From Mesorhizobium prunaredense (lineage in GTDB: Bacteria > Pseudomonadota > Alphaproteobacteria > Rhizobiales > Rhizobiaceae), in contig NZ_FTPD01000013.1 of assembly GCF_900156895.1 (NCBI RefSeq), positions 1-64,000 on the forward strand: DNA of 64,000 nt, given 5' to 3'. Below the pieces are notes generated by a model. It was not told the origin of the DNA. It did no database searches and was given only the letters and a program-made list of their open reading frames with translations. Made by a program: the position numbers and the translations under genes. Position 1 is the stretch's first letter, and each line of letters starts with the position of its first letter. This document shows, piece by piece, positions 24,237-33,188 of this stretch.

Positions 24237-25268
24237 TCAGTTCTTGTCGACCGGCTTCGAGCGCATGCGCGAAACGGTCTCGCGTTCGGCGCGCTTCGAA
24301 CGCATTGGCGGCAGGCCGCGGTCGATCAGGTCCATGTCTTCCAGCACCATGTCGCCCATGCGCTTGAAAGCAATGTCGAGCGCGCCGGCCCGGTGGGCGG
24401 AGCGCAGGAAGCCGGGCAGCGTGCGGACAGGATGGTCCTGCGCCAGCGGCTCTTGCGGAAACACATCGCTGGCGGCGACGATGTGGCCGCTACGAACTGC
24501 ATCCATCAGCGCCGGAAAATCGACCACGCCGGCACGGCTGAGCAGGATGAAGGCGGCTCCTTTGCGCATCCTGGCAAAGGCCTCAGTGCCGAGAAAACCC
24601 TGGTTTTCGCTGGTCACCGAAGCGACGACGAAGACGAAATCGCTACTCGACAAAACCGTATCGAGGGAAGCCGGCTCGACGCCGTTCTCGATCAGGATCG
24701 AGGGCGGCAGCCACGGATCGAAGACCTTGGTCCGCGTGCGAAAGCCCGACAGCAGCCGGTTGAGCGCACGGCCGAGATCGCCGAAGCCGATGATGCCGAC
24801 ATCCGCGCCGGAGAGAAGCCGCGCCGCCTGGTTGCCCTCGCCGCCCCACAACTCCTTGCCCTGACGAAACGCAAGATCGGCGTCGATGATGTCGCGGGCG
24901 AGGTTGAGCGCCATGGCAAGACCGAACTCGGCCACCGGCTCGGCAAACACCATGCCCGTGGTGACGACATGAATGCCGCGCGAAAACAGCGTTTCATACG
25001 GCATGTTGTTGATGAGGTTGCTCTCGACATTGAAGACACAGCGCAGCGCCGTCATCCTTTCCAGCGTCTCCGGCGCGATCGGCGGCTGGCCGACGATGTA
25101 GCGCGCCTCGGCGAGCACATCGTGTGGCAGGCCCGCGACGCCTTCTGGCGACGTTTCGACGATACGGTATCTGGCGCGGAATCTCGCCAGTGCCTCGGGC
25201 GTGAAAATCAGGTCGAGCGTGCGTGGCTCGGGCGCGCTGATCACCAGCGGCAACGCGCTGTCGGACAT
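24237..25268 (-). CDS. D-2-hydroxyacid dehydrogenase (NAD(P)-dependent)
   Basis: 343 residues from the ATG at 25268, chosen because AGGAGG lies 8 bases upstream. Rossmann motif VGIIGFGDLGRAL (about 152-164), catalytic Arg in LLSRAGVVDF, Glu in FPQEPLAQDHPVR and His in RSAHRAGA, the R-E-H triad of the family. Substrate not deducible; the divergent aldehyde dehydrogenase suggests sugar-acid catabolism. Confidence 0.85.
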   Translation of the reverse strand: MSDSALPLVISAPEPRTLDLIFTPEALARFRARYRIVETSPEGVAGLPHDVLAEARYIVGQPPIAPETLERMTALRCVFNVESNLINNMPYETLFSRGIHVVTTGMVFAEPVAEFGLAMALNLARDIIDADLAFRQGKELWGGEGNQAARLLSGADVGIIGFGDLGRALNRLLSGFRTRTKVFDPWLPPSILIENGVEPASLDTVLSSSDFVFVVASVTSENQGFLGTEAFARMRKGAAFILLSRAGVVDFPALMDAVRSGHIVAASDVFPQEPLAQDHPVRTLPGFLRSAHRAGALDIAFKRMGDMVLEDMDLIDRGLPPMRSKRAERETVSRMRSKPVDKN

Positions 25269-25337
25269 GGCAGCTTCCTCCTGGCGCGATCCGCGTCGCA
25301 CCGCACTAGAATCATGGTTTACCACCTCGACACCCAA

Positions 25338-25370
25338 GCAGGCTTGCGCGGCTTCGCCTGCCGGGTTTTT
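25338..25370 (+). terminator. terminator-like hairpin in the divergent promoter region
   Basis: GCAGGC (25338-25343) pairs with GCCTGC (25356-25361), followed by CGGGTTTTTG on the + strand. It sits upstream of the aldehyde dehydrogenase start, so it may be an attenuator or simply a chance hairpin. Confidence 0.4.
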
Positions 25371-25377
25371 GTTTGTC

Positions 25378-25422
25378 GCAGGTTTTTATCGGAAAACCAT
25401 CGAACACTTTTCCGAAACCTGC
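25378..25422. promoter_or_regulatory. long inverted repeat between the divergent dehydrogenases
   Basis: GCAGGTTT-TTAT-CGGAAAA on the left is the inverse of TTTTCCG-AAACCTGC on the right, with four extra bases in the left arm. It lies about 110 bp from each start. A likely operator for both genes, regulator unknown. Confidence 0.5.
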
Positions 25423-25530
25423 TTAGCACATGCCTGTCGAGGAGCAGAACTTTGCCTCCGGCGGCCTTGCGGTGTGGCGGCCGGTGGTCCAGATAGACGG
25501 CAATCGAAGGACGACAAGGAAGACAGCGAC

Positions 25531-26970
25531 ATGATCCCGTTTCGAAAGAACCTCATCGATGGCGAGTGGGTGGGCGATGCCGGCTCCCGCAACATCAACC
25601 CTTCCAATCTCGACGACTTGGTCGGTGAATATGCGTCGGGCGACGCCGAGCAGGCGCGGCAGGCCATCGCCGCGGCGAAAGCGGCATTTCCGGCGTGGTC
25701 CCGATCGGGCGTGCTGGCACGCCATGCGGTGTTGAGGAAGGCGTCGGACGAGATCACCGCGCGCAAGGATGAAATCGGCCGGGCGTTGGCGCGCGAGGAA
25801 GGCAAGACGCTGGTCGAGGGTATTGGCGAAACCGTGCGGGCCGCCCAGATCTTCGATTTCTTTGCGGGTGAGACGCTGCGCCTGTCGGGCGAGCTGGTTC
25901 CAAGCGTGCGGCCCGGGGTCGGTGTCGAGATCACACGCGAAGCGGTCGGCGTCGTCGGCATCATCACACCGTGGAATTTCCCGATCGCCATCCCGGCGTG
26001 GAAGATCGCTCCTGCCCTGGCCTACGGCAACACCATCGTCTTCAAGCCGGCCGAGCTGGTTCCGGAGAGCGCCTGGACCATTGTCGACATATTGCACCGC
26101 GCCGGCCTGCCTAAGGGTGTGCTCAATCTCGTCATGGGCAAGGGTTCGGTGGTCGGCCAGGCCATGCTCGACAGCCCTGACCTCAATGCCATCACCTTCA
26201 CCGGCTCGGTCGGCACCGGCAAGCGCGTGGCCGCCGCCAGCGTCGAGCACATGCGCAAGTACCAGCTCGAAATGGGCGGCAAGAACCCGCTCGTCGTGCT
26301 CGACGATGCAGATCTTGCCGTCGCCGTCGACTGCGCGATCAATGGCGCATATTTCTCGACCGGCCAGCGCTGCACGGCGTCGTCCCGCCTGGTCGTGACG
26401 GACGGCATCCATGACCGCTTCGTCGATGCGATGAAAGATCGCCTAGCCAAGCTGGTTGTCGGCGACGCCCTCGATGCGAAAACCCAGATCGGACCCGTCG
26501 TCGACCAGAGCCAGTTGAAACAGGACGAAGACTATATCGCCATTGGCCGCCAGGAAGGCGCCGATCTCGCCTTCGGCGGCGAGCGGCTCGATCGCGAAAC
26601 CCGCGGCTTCTACCTGCAACCGGCGCTGTTCACGCAAGCCACCAACGCCATGCGCATTTCACGCGAGGAGATTTTTGGGCCGGTCGCCAACGTCATCCGC
26701 GTCAAGGACTATGACGAGGCGCTGGCGGTAGCCAACGACACGCCGTTCGGGCTGACGTCGGGCATCTGCACCTCGAGCCTCAAGCACGCCACGCATTTCA
26801 AGCGCAACTCGGAGGCCGGCATGGTGATGGTCAATCTGCCGACGGCGGGCGTCGACTTCCACGTGCCTTTCGGCGGACGCAAGGGATCGAGCTATGGCCC
26901 GCGCGAGCAAGGCCGCTACGCAGCGGAATTCTACACTACGGTAAAGACCGCTTACACGTTCGCCGGCTAA
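25531..26970 (+). CDS. aldehyde dehydrogenase, alpha-ketoglutaric semialdehyde dehydrogenase-like
   Basis: 479 residues; ATG at 25531 behind AAGGAAG. Typical ALDH features: PWNFPIAIPAWKIAPALAYGNT, FTGSVGTGKRVA, catalytic Glu in LEMGGKNPLVVLDD and catalytic Cys in STGQRCTASSR; C-terminal PFGGRKGSSYGPREQG. The overall sequence resembles KGSADH (2,5-dioxopentanoate dehydrogenases of sugar-acid and proline catabolism) more than betaine-aldehyde enzymes, but the substrate is an inference. Confidence 0.85.
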   Translation: MIPFRKNLIDGEWVGDAGSRNINPSNLDDLVGEYASGDAEQARQAIAAAKAAFPAWSRSGVLARHAVLRKASDEITARKDEIGRALAREEGKTLVEGIGETVRAAQIFDFFAGETLRLSGELVPSVRPGVGVEITREAVGVVGIITPWNFPIAIPAWKIAPALAYGNTIVFKPAELVPESAWTIVDILHRAGLPKGVLNLVMGKGSVVGQAMLDSPDLNAITFTGSVGTGKRVAAASVEHMRKYQLEMGGKNPLVVLDDADLAVAVDCAINGAYFSTGQRCTASSRLVVTDGIHDRFVDAMKDRLAKLVVGDALDAKTQIGPVVDQSQLKQDEDYIAIGRQEGADLAFGGERLDRETRGFYLQPALFTQATNAMRISREEIFGPVANVIRVKDYDEALAVANDTPFGLTSGICTSSLKHATHFKRNSEAGMVMVNLPTAGVDFHVPFGGRKGSSYGPREQGRYAAEFYTTVKTAYTFAG

Positions 26971-26998
26971 GTAAATCAAGCCAAACGAAATCGAACGG

Positions 26999-27029
26999 CC
27001 TTCCCAGCAAGCGCGAGTTGCTGGGAAGG
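26999..27029. terminator. bidirectional hairpin between convergent genes
   Basis: CCTTCCCAGCAA pairs perfectly with TTGCTGGGAAGG across a 7-base loop, between the aldehyde dehydrogenase and glycosidase 3' ends. There is no long T-tract. Confidence 0.6.
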
Positions 27030-27081
27030 GCGAACGTCTTCGTGCCCGACACGACAGCGACAGCTGGGCAGTAGCCGTCAT

Positions 27082-28422
27082 TCAGCAGGGGTCCTTGCGA
27101 GGAGTGCTCGCCGGCTGCGACAGCCAGCCGCCGCTGAACCCGGCCTTGCACAGGCCGCGACGGATATGCGGGCTCGACCGCATCAGGTCCCAGATCAGGC
27201 GCGAGCGGTGGTTTTCGATCATCAGCACGACGATGCCTTGGTCCAGTCCATAATGCGCATCCGATATCCAGCCGCTCGGCCCGAACTTCCGCCGGTTCGC
27301 CAGCGTCGGGTTGAAGCCGCTCGGCATCCTGAAACTGTCGACCACCTCAGGGTGGCGTTCTCTGAGGTGGCGCAGCGCCGGCAGGCAGATTTCAGGCGCG
27401 AAGGGCAGCGATGCGAGATACGACCACGGAGCGATCGTTCCGTCATCGGGGCCGAACGGTGCGCCGCGCGCCGCATAGCCGGAAAATTTGCGCGGCCGCC
27501 GCTCGATCCGCGCGCGGAATTTGCCGGGTCCGTCACCCGCTGAAAGTCCCCAAAGTGCTTCGCCGTAGCCGTCATAGCCAGAGGGGTTGTGCCGCGCGTA
27601 GTCCCGGTGAAGGTAGGTCGCGCGGCGGCTGTTTTCGAAATAATCCGAGTTCTTGTCCCGCATAAACGCATCCCGGATGCCATCGAAGTCAATCCAGGCA
27701 TGCGAGAATTGGTGCATGAACAGCGGGCCGCCATAGAGCACGTCGTAGCCGTAGATGTTTTCCCACTGATATGTCGCCGTCCAGCCGGCATAGCTGTCGT
27801 CCGAGGCTGGCTTGTCGGGGGCGGCCATTGCCAGGACGTAAAGGATCGTCGCTTCGTTGTAGCCTTCCCAGCCATAGCGCAGAAAACCGCTCTTCGGCTT
27901 CCAGCCCTGTCGCAAGGTCGATCTGCTGCCTTGCATCCATCGCCAGTCGACGCGCCGGTAGAGCATTTCCGCCAGCTCGCGAATTTCGGTTTCGTCGTCA
28001 GTGTCGCCTGTGAAATAGGCGCCAGCCGCGAGCACGCCGGCCATCAGCAGCGCCGTGTCAACCACCGACAACTCGCATCGCCAGGCGCGCAGGCCGGTCC
28101 GCATGTCGAGGAAATGGTAGTAAAAGCCTTTGTGGCCGGTGACGTCGTCGCCATCGCCTTGCCGGCTGTTCCAGAAGAAGCGCAGTGCGGCAAGCGTCAT
28201 CTTCACGGCTGCGTCTCGCGTTATCCAGCCGCGCTCGACCCCGACCGGATAGCAGGACAAGGCGAAGCCGACGACCGCGATGCTTGCCGGCCAATTGGGC
28301 CGCGAGGTGTCGGCGACCAGTCCGTTTTCCGGATTCACGGTTTCCAGAAAATAGCCGAAGGCGGCGCGCTGGAAGCGGTCGAGCAGTTCTTCGTCGGACA
28401 GTGGAGGTTCGACCCTAAGCAA
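27082..28422 (-). CDS. GH144/COG5368-type glycosidase (putative beta-1,2-glucanase)
   Basis: 446 residues. The sequence is of the family once called putative glucoamylase (COG5368, PF10091): RAAFGYFLETVNPENGLVAD, SIAVVGFALSCYPVGVERGW, YYHFLDMRTG, YNEATILYVLAMAAP, GGPLFMHQFSHAWIDF and PWSYLASLPFAPE. Characterised members (GH144) hydrolyse beta-1,2-glucans, a polymer rhizobia make as cyclic glucan. No signal peptide is seen, so the enzyme would be cytoplasmic. The frame starts at a TTG (28422) 51 bases after the SDR gene; no ATG is available. Confidence 0.75.
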   Translation of the reverse strand: MLRVEPPLSDEELLDRFQRAAFGYFLETVNPENGLVADTSRPNWPASIAVVGFALSCYPVGVERGWITRDAAVKMTLAALRFFWNSRQGDGDDVTGHKGFYYHFLDMRTGLRAWRCELSVVDTALLMAGVLAAGAYFTGDTDDETEIRELAEMLYRRVDWRWMQGSRSTLRQGWKPKSGFLRYGWEGYNEATILYVLAMAAPDKPASDDSYAGWTATYQWENIYGYDVLYGGPLFMHQFSHAWIDFDGIRDAFMRDKNSDYFENSRRATYLHRDYARHNPSGYDGYGEALWGLSAGDGPGKFRARIERRPRKFSGYAARGAPFGPDDGTIAPWSYLASLPFAPEICLPALRHLRERHPEVVDSFRMPSGFNPTLANRRKFGPSGWISDAHYGLDQGIVVLMIENHRSRLIWDLMRSSPHIRRGLCKAGFSGGWLSQPASTPRKDPC

Positions 28423-28473
28423 ACGACGTAAACTCCAGTCCGGCGGCCCTGGTGGTAGATCGCCCGATTTGCT

Positions 28474-29226
28474 TCAATAGGTTGCCCGGCCGCCGGAAAC
28501 GTCGAAAACAGCAGCCGTCGTGAAGGAGCATTCCTCGGAAGCAATCCACGAGATCAGCGCCGCCACCTCCTCGACCTCGCCGAACCGCGCCATCGGTATC
28601 TTCGACAGCATGAAATCGATGTGCTGCTGGCTCATCTGCTGGAAGATCGCGGTGCGCACCGCCGCCGGCGTGACGCAGTTCACCGTCACCTTGGTCTTGG
28701 CCAGTTCCTTGCCCAGCGACTTGGTCAGGCCGATCACCGCCGCCTTGGAAGTGCTGTAGGCAGAGGCATTCGGGTTTCCCTCCTTGCCGGCGATGGAGGC
28801 GATGTTGACGATCCTACCGTAATTGCGCTCGAGCATGTGCGGTACCAGCGCCTTGTTGCAGAAGAAGACGCCGTTGATGTTGATGTCGATGACCCGGCGC
28901 CAATCCTCCACCGAATAGTCCCAGGTCGTCATGTTCGGTCCGGTGATGGCCGCGCTGGTGACCAGGATATCGACCGCGCCAAGGGCATCGATCGTCTGCC
29001 GGGCGGCCTGTGCGACCGCTTCGGGATCGGCGACGTCGACAGTCACGCCGTGCAAGTCGGCAATGACAGCCTTGGCCTGCTCGATCTGGGTGGAGTCGCG
29101 ATCCCAGACGCAAACGCGCCCGCCCTCCTCTACGATTCTTTGCGCGACGGCCAGGCCGATGCCTGAGGCACCACCAGTGACCACGGCCGATCGTCCGGCA
29201 AACCGACCCGCAAAACTCATTGGCAT
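28474..29226 (-). CDS. short-chain dehydrogenase/reductase (SDR)
   Basis: 250 residues from the ATG at 29226 (GAGGGAAG upstream). Classical SDR motifs: TGGASGIG (about 17-24), SAAITG, catalytic Ser in NIASIAG, YSTSK and a C-terminal ISWIASEECSFTTAAVFDVSGG. Cofactor-binding Asp follows beta-2 (VWDRDS), favouring NAD(H). Probably cotranscribed with the downstream glycosidase; substrate unknown, perhaps a sugar or sugar acid. Confidence 0.88.
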   Translation of the reverse strand: MPMSFAGRFAGRSAVVTGGASGIGLAVAQRIVEEGGRVCVWDRDSTQIEQAKAVIADLHGVTVDVADPEAVAQAARQTIDALGAVDILVTSAAITGPNMTTWDYSVEDWRRVIDININGVFFCNKALVPHMLERNYGRIVNIASIAGKEGNPNASAYSTSKAAVIGLTKSLGKELAKTKVTVNCVTPAAVRTAIFQQMSQQHIDFMLSKIPMARFGEVEEVAALISWIASEECSFTTAAVFDVSGGRATY

Positions 29227-29438
29227 ATGGTCTTCCCTCATTTGCCCGTCCCGACGGGCGCTGGCGGCACCGCCGGCGGCGAATGTGAAGTCAACGGCGG
29301 AGAAGTCAAGCCGGGGACTGGAGCCTCGAACAGGTTCATCGCGGGCCAGGAGCGGCGGTTGAGAGCCGCTCTTGGCTACGACATGTCCATTCGATGCTGG
29401 GGCTGCCGTCGCTGCAAGGCGACTTCCACGCGCACAGT

Positions 29439-30368
29439 TCAAACGTTCTTGATCGACTTCCAATGGCTCAGCCGCTCCGCGATCAGCTCCACTCGTCGCT
29501 GGTTGTCGCGCCCGTCCAGGATGCTCAAGTCCTCCGGTTCTGCGCGCAAGTAGACGCCTGAGGTGCGTGCGTTCAGTTTTGGCTGTGTGTCGGCGCGTGT
29601 GGTAAAGTACCCGGACGCGCGATCGGCGGACTCCAGCCGGATCTCTCCCGTCCCGTACAACTGCGACGCGTTCGCATCCAAGGGCCGTTCTCCATTCCAA
29701 AAGTAAAAGATGCCGGCAGGCTCCTTTCTCTCCTTTACCGCCTCGCTCCAGTATCTGGCTGACAGACTGCCATTCTCTTGCCACGAGCGGCCGGCCAACT
29801 CCAACGCACCATCGCGGTCTCGCGAAATACGCAGGAGGCTCACGGCGGACGGTTCCTTTACGGTCCGCTCCGACAGGGAAAACTGCCACCAAAGGCCCTC
29901 TATTCGGGCGACGCGGCCTTCATTTTCAATAGCTTTTCGCAGCTTTTGGTTGACCGCTCTCATCTCCGCGGCGGTCGTCGCTTCGCCATACCTCACGGAT
30001 GTCAGGCCCAGGAGATCGCTTGGAAGCTTGGAACCGTTGGCATGGAGGATAAACGTTCGGCGCATTCCAAGGACTCCGCCAAAAAGGCCGGCTTCGAAGA
30101 CGACATTGTCTCGCGGAGAAGCTTGAGCGGATACAGGAGCAGATGATGCTGGCAGGCTTACACTCGTCCAGTCGTCCTGGGCGAAGACGAAAGCGGCGAA
30201 GTCGACCTCACGCGTAAGCTCGAGGAGGCGCCCCAGGGTGGTTGTCCCCGGATTGAAGGACGTCGTCCAGGGTTCCACATGCGCGATCTCTTCAAGACCG
30301 CGTGTCAGCGCCTGCAGCAGTTTTTTCTGCTTCCCCGACGAGCCCAGGAAGATTCGAGGTTTGTCCAT
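29439..30368 (-). CDS. TIR-like (CAP12/Pycsar-type) domain protein with novel C-terminal domain
   Basis: 309 residues from the ATG at 30368 (GGAG 6 bases upstream). Residues 4-130 match the TIR-like nucleotide-binding domain called CAP12/Pycsar effector TIR (PF10137): RIFLGSSGKQKKLLQALTRG, VEPWTTSFNPGTTTLGRLLEL, VDFAAFVFAQDDW and the catalytic-type Glu92 in DNVVFEAGLFGG. Such domains often cleave NAD+ in anti-phage defence. Residues 150-309 form a second, beta-rich domain (GLWWQFSL, GIFYFWNGERPL, ASGYFTT, GVYLRAEPEDLSILDGRD) that I cannot assign and that may be the sensor. No cyclase gene lies nearby. Confidence 0.8.
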   Translation of the reverse strand: MDKPRIFLGSSGKQKKLLQALTRGLEEIAHVEPWTTSFNPGTTTLGRLLELTREVDFAAFVFAQDDWTSVSLPASSAPVSAQASPRDNVVFEAGLFGGVLGMRRTFILHANGSKLPSDLLGLTSVRYGEATTAAEMRAVNQKLRKAIENEGRVARIEGLWWQFSLSERTVKEPSAVSLLRISRDRDGALELAGRSWQENGSLSARYWSEAVKERKEPAGIFYFWNGERPLDANASQLYGTGEIRLESADRASGYFTTRADTQPKLNARTSGVYLRAEPEDLSILDGRDNQRRVELIAERLSHWKSIKNV

Positions 30369-30824
30369 CCGTTGCTCCAACCCAGCAGATCGGGGACGAC
30401 CAGCGCCTGCCAATTGTTGGTGTGGCCATCGTCTGGTGGCCCCCGAGATAGCGTACGCGGAGGGCCTCATTCATTGCAACGGATGCAACGAATGCCGACT
30501 GCTATTTTTCGGTCCGGTGCTGAAAGAACTGCAAAAACAGTTCCGCGCGGTGGTGATGCCGAGCCTCTCGTTAAATGCGGCGGCGATGGTTTTTGACGGC
30601 GCCGAAAGCGATGCCCAGCCCTGCGCCGGATGTTCGGTTCTTGCCGCACGCACCGTCTGTCGTGGCCTTTTGCCGCCGTCCGGGGGCGCCTTAGGACTGT
30701 TTTTGCCTCATTTGGGTGACACGCTGCGGGGCATGGGTTATATTGCACTGCACAATAGAAGCGTTCGCGCATGGCGCGGCGGCGAATCGGCATTGAACTG
30801 CATGGACGGGAATTCGCTACCGAG
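30369..30824. other. divergent promoter region between TIR gene and exoQ-like gene
   Basis: No gene recognised. ATTGCACTGCACAAT, a near-perfect palindrome of the TTGC-R-N-TGCA family, is at 30742-30756, 68 bases before the exoQ start. The rest (30470-30730) shows no motif. Confidence 0.5.
30742..30756. promoter_or_regulatory. TGC motif upstream of exoQ-like gene
   Basis: ATTGCACTGCACAAT; see the motif family at 35296, 37674, 46533, 46582 and 55773. Confidence 0.5.
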
Positions 30825-32087
30825 ATGAAGATTCCAAAATCTCTGTTGGTCGACCCGGAGAAGAGCACGGTCTACGGCGCATTTGCTGTTGCCCTCTCCA
30901 TTTGGGCGTTCTCCTACTCCTCGGTTTTCGGCCCGATCCTGATCTTGGCCTATTATGCGGTCTGGCTTCCCCTGGTTCTGGTAGACTACCGGCGGCTGTT
31001 GCGACATGCCTCCAGCGCGTGGCTGCCGTTGGCGTTTGCATTCTATGTCTGCCTCTCGGTGTTCTGGTCGGATGCCCCCGGCATCACGTTGAGGACGTCA
31101 ATCCAGTATTGCTCCCATATCGCCTGCGCCTACATCGCCGCGCGCACCGTCAGCGTCCGGACATTGACGATAGGCTCACTGATAGGGATTTTTGTCGTCC
31201 TGCTCTATTCACTCAAGGTCGGGGGATATTCCTATGATATGCTCGACGGGACGTACAATTTCGTCGGCGCATTCAGCTCCAAGAACCAGCTCGGCTTTGT
31301 CGCCTCCCTTGGCATCTATTTTTGCATTGTCTTCCTGGTCTTTCTCAGGCGCGGCCGGATAAGCTTTATCCTGACGGCGCCCATCTTCGTCCTATCGGCC
31401 TATCTGCTGATCATGGCGCATTCCGCCACCTCGACGGCTTCGATACCGGCAGTTCTCGCTCTGGTGGCTCTGCTTGCCATGGCCAAGAAGCTTCCACTCC
31501 GCTACCGACGGGTGATTTTCGTTGTCGGCGCATGCGGGCTGGTCGTGGTCACCGCGGTTGCCTTTGCAGGACTTCTGGATTTCGTCCTTGGCGCCTTCGG
31601 AAAGGATTCCACGCTCACCGGACGGACCTATCTCTGGGAGCAGGGCTGGGAAGCGGCGCAGCAAGCGCCGATCCTCGGCGTCGGCTACGCGGCCTATTGG
31701 GTGCAGGGGTTCGCCGAGGCCGAGCGGCTTTGGAACGAATTCTACATCACCACCCGAAGCGGCTTCCACTTCCACAACACCTATATCGAAGCCCTCGTCG
31801 AGCTAGGTTATGTCGGGGCGACGCTGATGTCGCTGATCATCGTGCGCACGCTATGGGGCCATATATCGGCCCTGATATTCAGGACATGGCAAGCCGAGTC
31901 GGTGATTCTTGGCGGCGTGATGGTGCTTCTGCTCATCCGGTCCTTCGTTGAGATCGACACCTTCAACCCCTACATCATGGGCTCCTTCCTCCTGTATTAC
32001 AGCTACTTCAGGCTGGTCAGGGTGCATGTCGCCCGTCCCCGATGGACCGCGGCCGACCTCGCGGAACCAGAAACTGCGGGGCGCTAA
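30825..32087 (+). CDS. exoQ: ExoQ-like polysaccharide polymerase (Wzy/O-antigen ligase type)
   Basis: 420 residues from the ATG at 30825. About ten transmembrane spans and the Wzy/O-antigen ligase signature region in a large loop (TLTGRTYLWEQGWEAAQQAPILGVGY...FHFHNTYIEALVELGY). ExoQ polymerises succinoglycan repeat units to high molecular weight at the inner membrane. In S. meliloti exoQ lies beside exoF, exoY and exoX; here only one methyltransferase gene separates it from exoF. The start at 30771 would run into the upstream motif region. Confidence 0.82.
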   Translation: MKIPKSLLVDPEKSTVYGAFAVALSIWAFSYSSVFGPILILAYYAVWLPLVLVDYRRLLRHASSAWLPLAFAFYVCLSVFWSDAPGITLRTSIQYCSHIACAYIAARTVSVRTLTIGSLIGIFVVLLYSLKVGGYSYDMLDGTYNFVGAFSSKNQLGFVASLGIYFCIVFLVFLRRGRISFILTAPIFVLSAYLLIMAHSATSTASIPAVLALVALLAMAKKLPLRYRRVIFVVGACGLVVVTAVAFAGLLDFVLGAFGKDSTLTGRTYLWEQGWEAAQQAPILGVGYAAYWVQGFAEAERLWNEFYITTRSGFHFHNTYIEALVELGYVGATLMSLIIVRTLWGHISALIFRTWQAESVILGGVMVLLLIRSFVEIDTFNPYIMGSFLLYYSYFRLVRVHVARPRWTAADLAEPETAGR

Positions 32088-32227
32088 GCAAAGGGCTAAA
32101 ATATTACCCTGATTTTTGGTGCCGCGCACAAAAACGCCGCCTGACAGCGCCAAGGCCAAGCAATCATTTCATTTCATCTCACAGGCAGCAGGCGAGCCTC
32201 GCCCGAGTTGGGTTTGCTGCCTATTGA

Positions 32228-32986
32228 TCAGGCCCTGAGGGTCAGGAGCGCATACCATGCGAACCGCTTCACAAAGGGAAGCGTCAAAAGTACTGAATCG
32301 ACAGCTTTGCCAACTTTGTAGACGGTCTCCGAGATGGTTCGCGGCATCAGCGCGCTTCCTACGGAGCACAGGCCGAAATAGTCCACCTGGACATTGCTGA
32401 AATAGCGGCGGGCCAAAGCGAAGTCCGAAATTAGCAAGGGATGTTCATCAGCGGTGCGGATGAGGGGTGTCCGATTTCTGTAGGCATTCAGGAGCGGATT
32501 GTGTCCCATCGGCTCGTAGAAGGACGCCACGCCGTTCGGCTTCAGGACACGGACCACATCGGAAAAACACCGGTCCAGGTCCAGGTGATGGATGATCCCG
32601 CGTCCATACACCAGGTCGAACTTGTTGTCCTCGAACGACATGGCTTCCGCATTCATCGCCAGGAATGTAGCGTTCGTGCTTCCAAGCGTGCTCGCCCGTT
32701 CGTTCGCCTTGTTTACTGCTACATCCGAAATATCAATCCCCGTCAGAGATCGGCAAAGATCGGGCAGGTGCAGGGAATGCAGAGACCACCCCCCATCGGA
32801 GCAACCGTACTCGAGCACGTCTGCGTTTTTCGAAAGCCGTTTTATCTGCTCGTCTTGACGTTCAGCGCCGTGACGAATTGTTCGATACCACTTGTCCAGG
32901 CTTCCTCTTGGATCCTCCTCCTGACTGAATCTGAGATTGTGAAATTCTCTTTCTCGACTGACGATTTCGTCCCTTTCACTGTGCAT
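32228..32986 (-). CDS. class I SAM-dependent methyltransferase
   Basis: 252 residues. Motif I is VLEYGCSDGGWSLHSL (about 57-72), followed by GIDISDVAVNKANERA, the acidic loop and DLVYGRGIIHHLDLDRCFSDVVRVLKPNG, typical of methyltransferase family 11. Placed inside the EPS locus, it may methylate a sugar or lipid carrier product, but nothing in the sequence fixes the acceptor. A weak variant of the TGC motif (TTGCGCTGTAA, 33034) lies 48 bases upstream. Confidence 0.8.
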   Translation of the reverse strand: MHSERDEIVSREREFHNLRFSQEEDPRGSLDKWYRTIRHGAERQDEQIKRLSKNADVLEYGCSDGGWSLHSLHLPDLCRSLTGIDISDVAVNKANERASTLGSTNATFLAMNAEAMSFEDNKFDLVYGRGIIHHLDLDRCFSDVVRVLKPNGVASFYEPMGHNPLLNAYRNRTPLIRTADEHPLLISDFALARRYFSNVQVDYFGLCSVGSALMPRTISETVYKVGKAVDSVLLTLPFVKRFAWYALLTLRA

Positions 32987-33100
32987 GACGCGTCCTCCTC
33001 GGATTCAAGTTGCAACTAAAGCACAACATCTTCTTGCGCTGTAATTACTCACGTCCCGAGTTGGCGGTAGGCTAGCCTGTCGGGCAGCGAGCACAGTGTC

Positions 33101-33124
33101 GACGAGTTCAAGGTCGAACTCGTC
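33101..33124. repeat. hairpin downstream of exoF
   Basis: GACGAGTTC and GAACTCGTC form a 9-bp perfect stem with a 6-base loop, 65 bases after the exoF stop. No T-tract on either strand, so termination is uncertain. Confidence 0.4.
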
Positions 33125-33188
33125 CGGGTCGAACTCCTTGCAGATCGAATCTGTACGGCGCGGTCGGATCGGCCGATCGCTCCAATGC

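Noticed and set aside
29439..30368. Possible CBASS or Pycsar operon
   Set aside because: The TIR domain fits an effector, but no nucleotide cyclase, ubiquitin-like or other CBASS component is encoded on either side, so only a single-gene system can be proposed.
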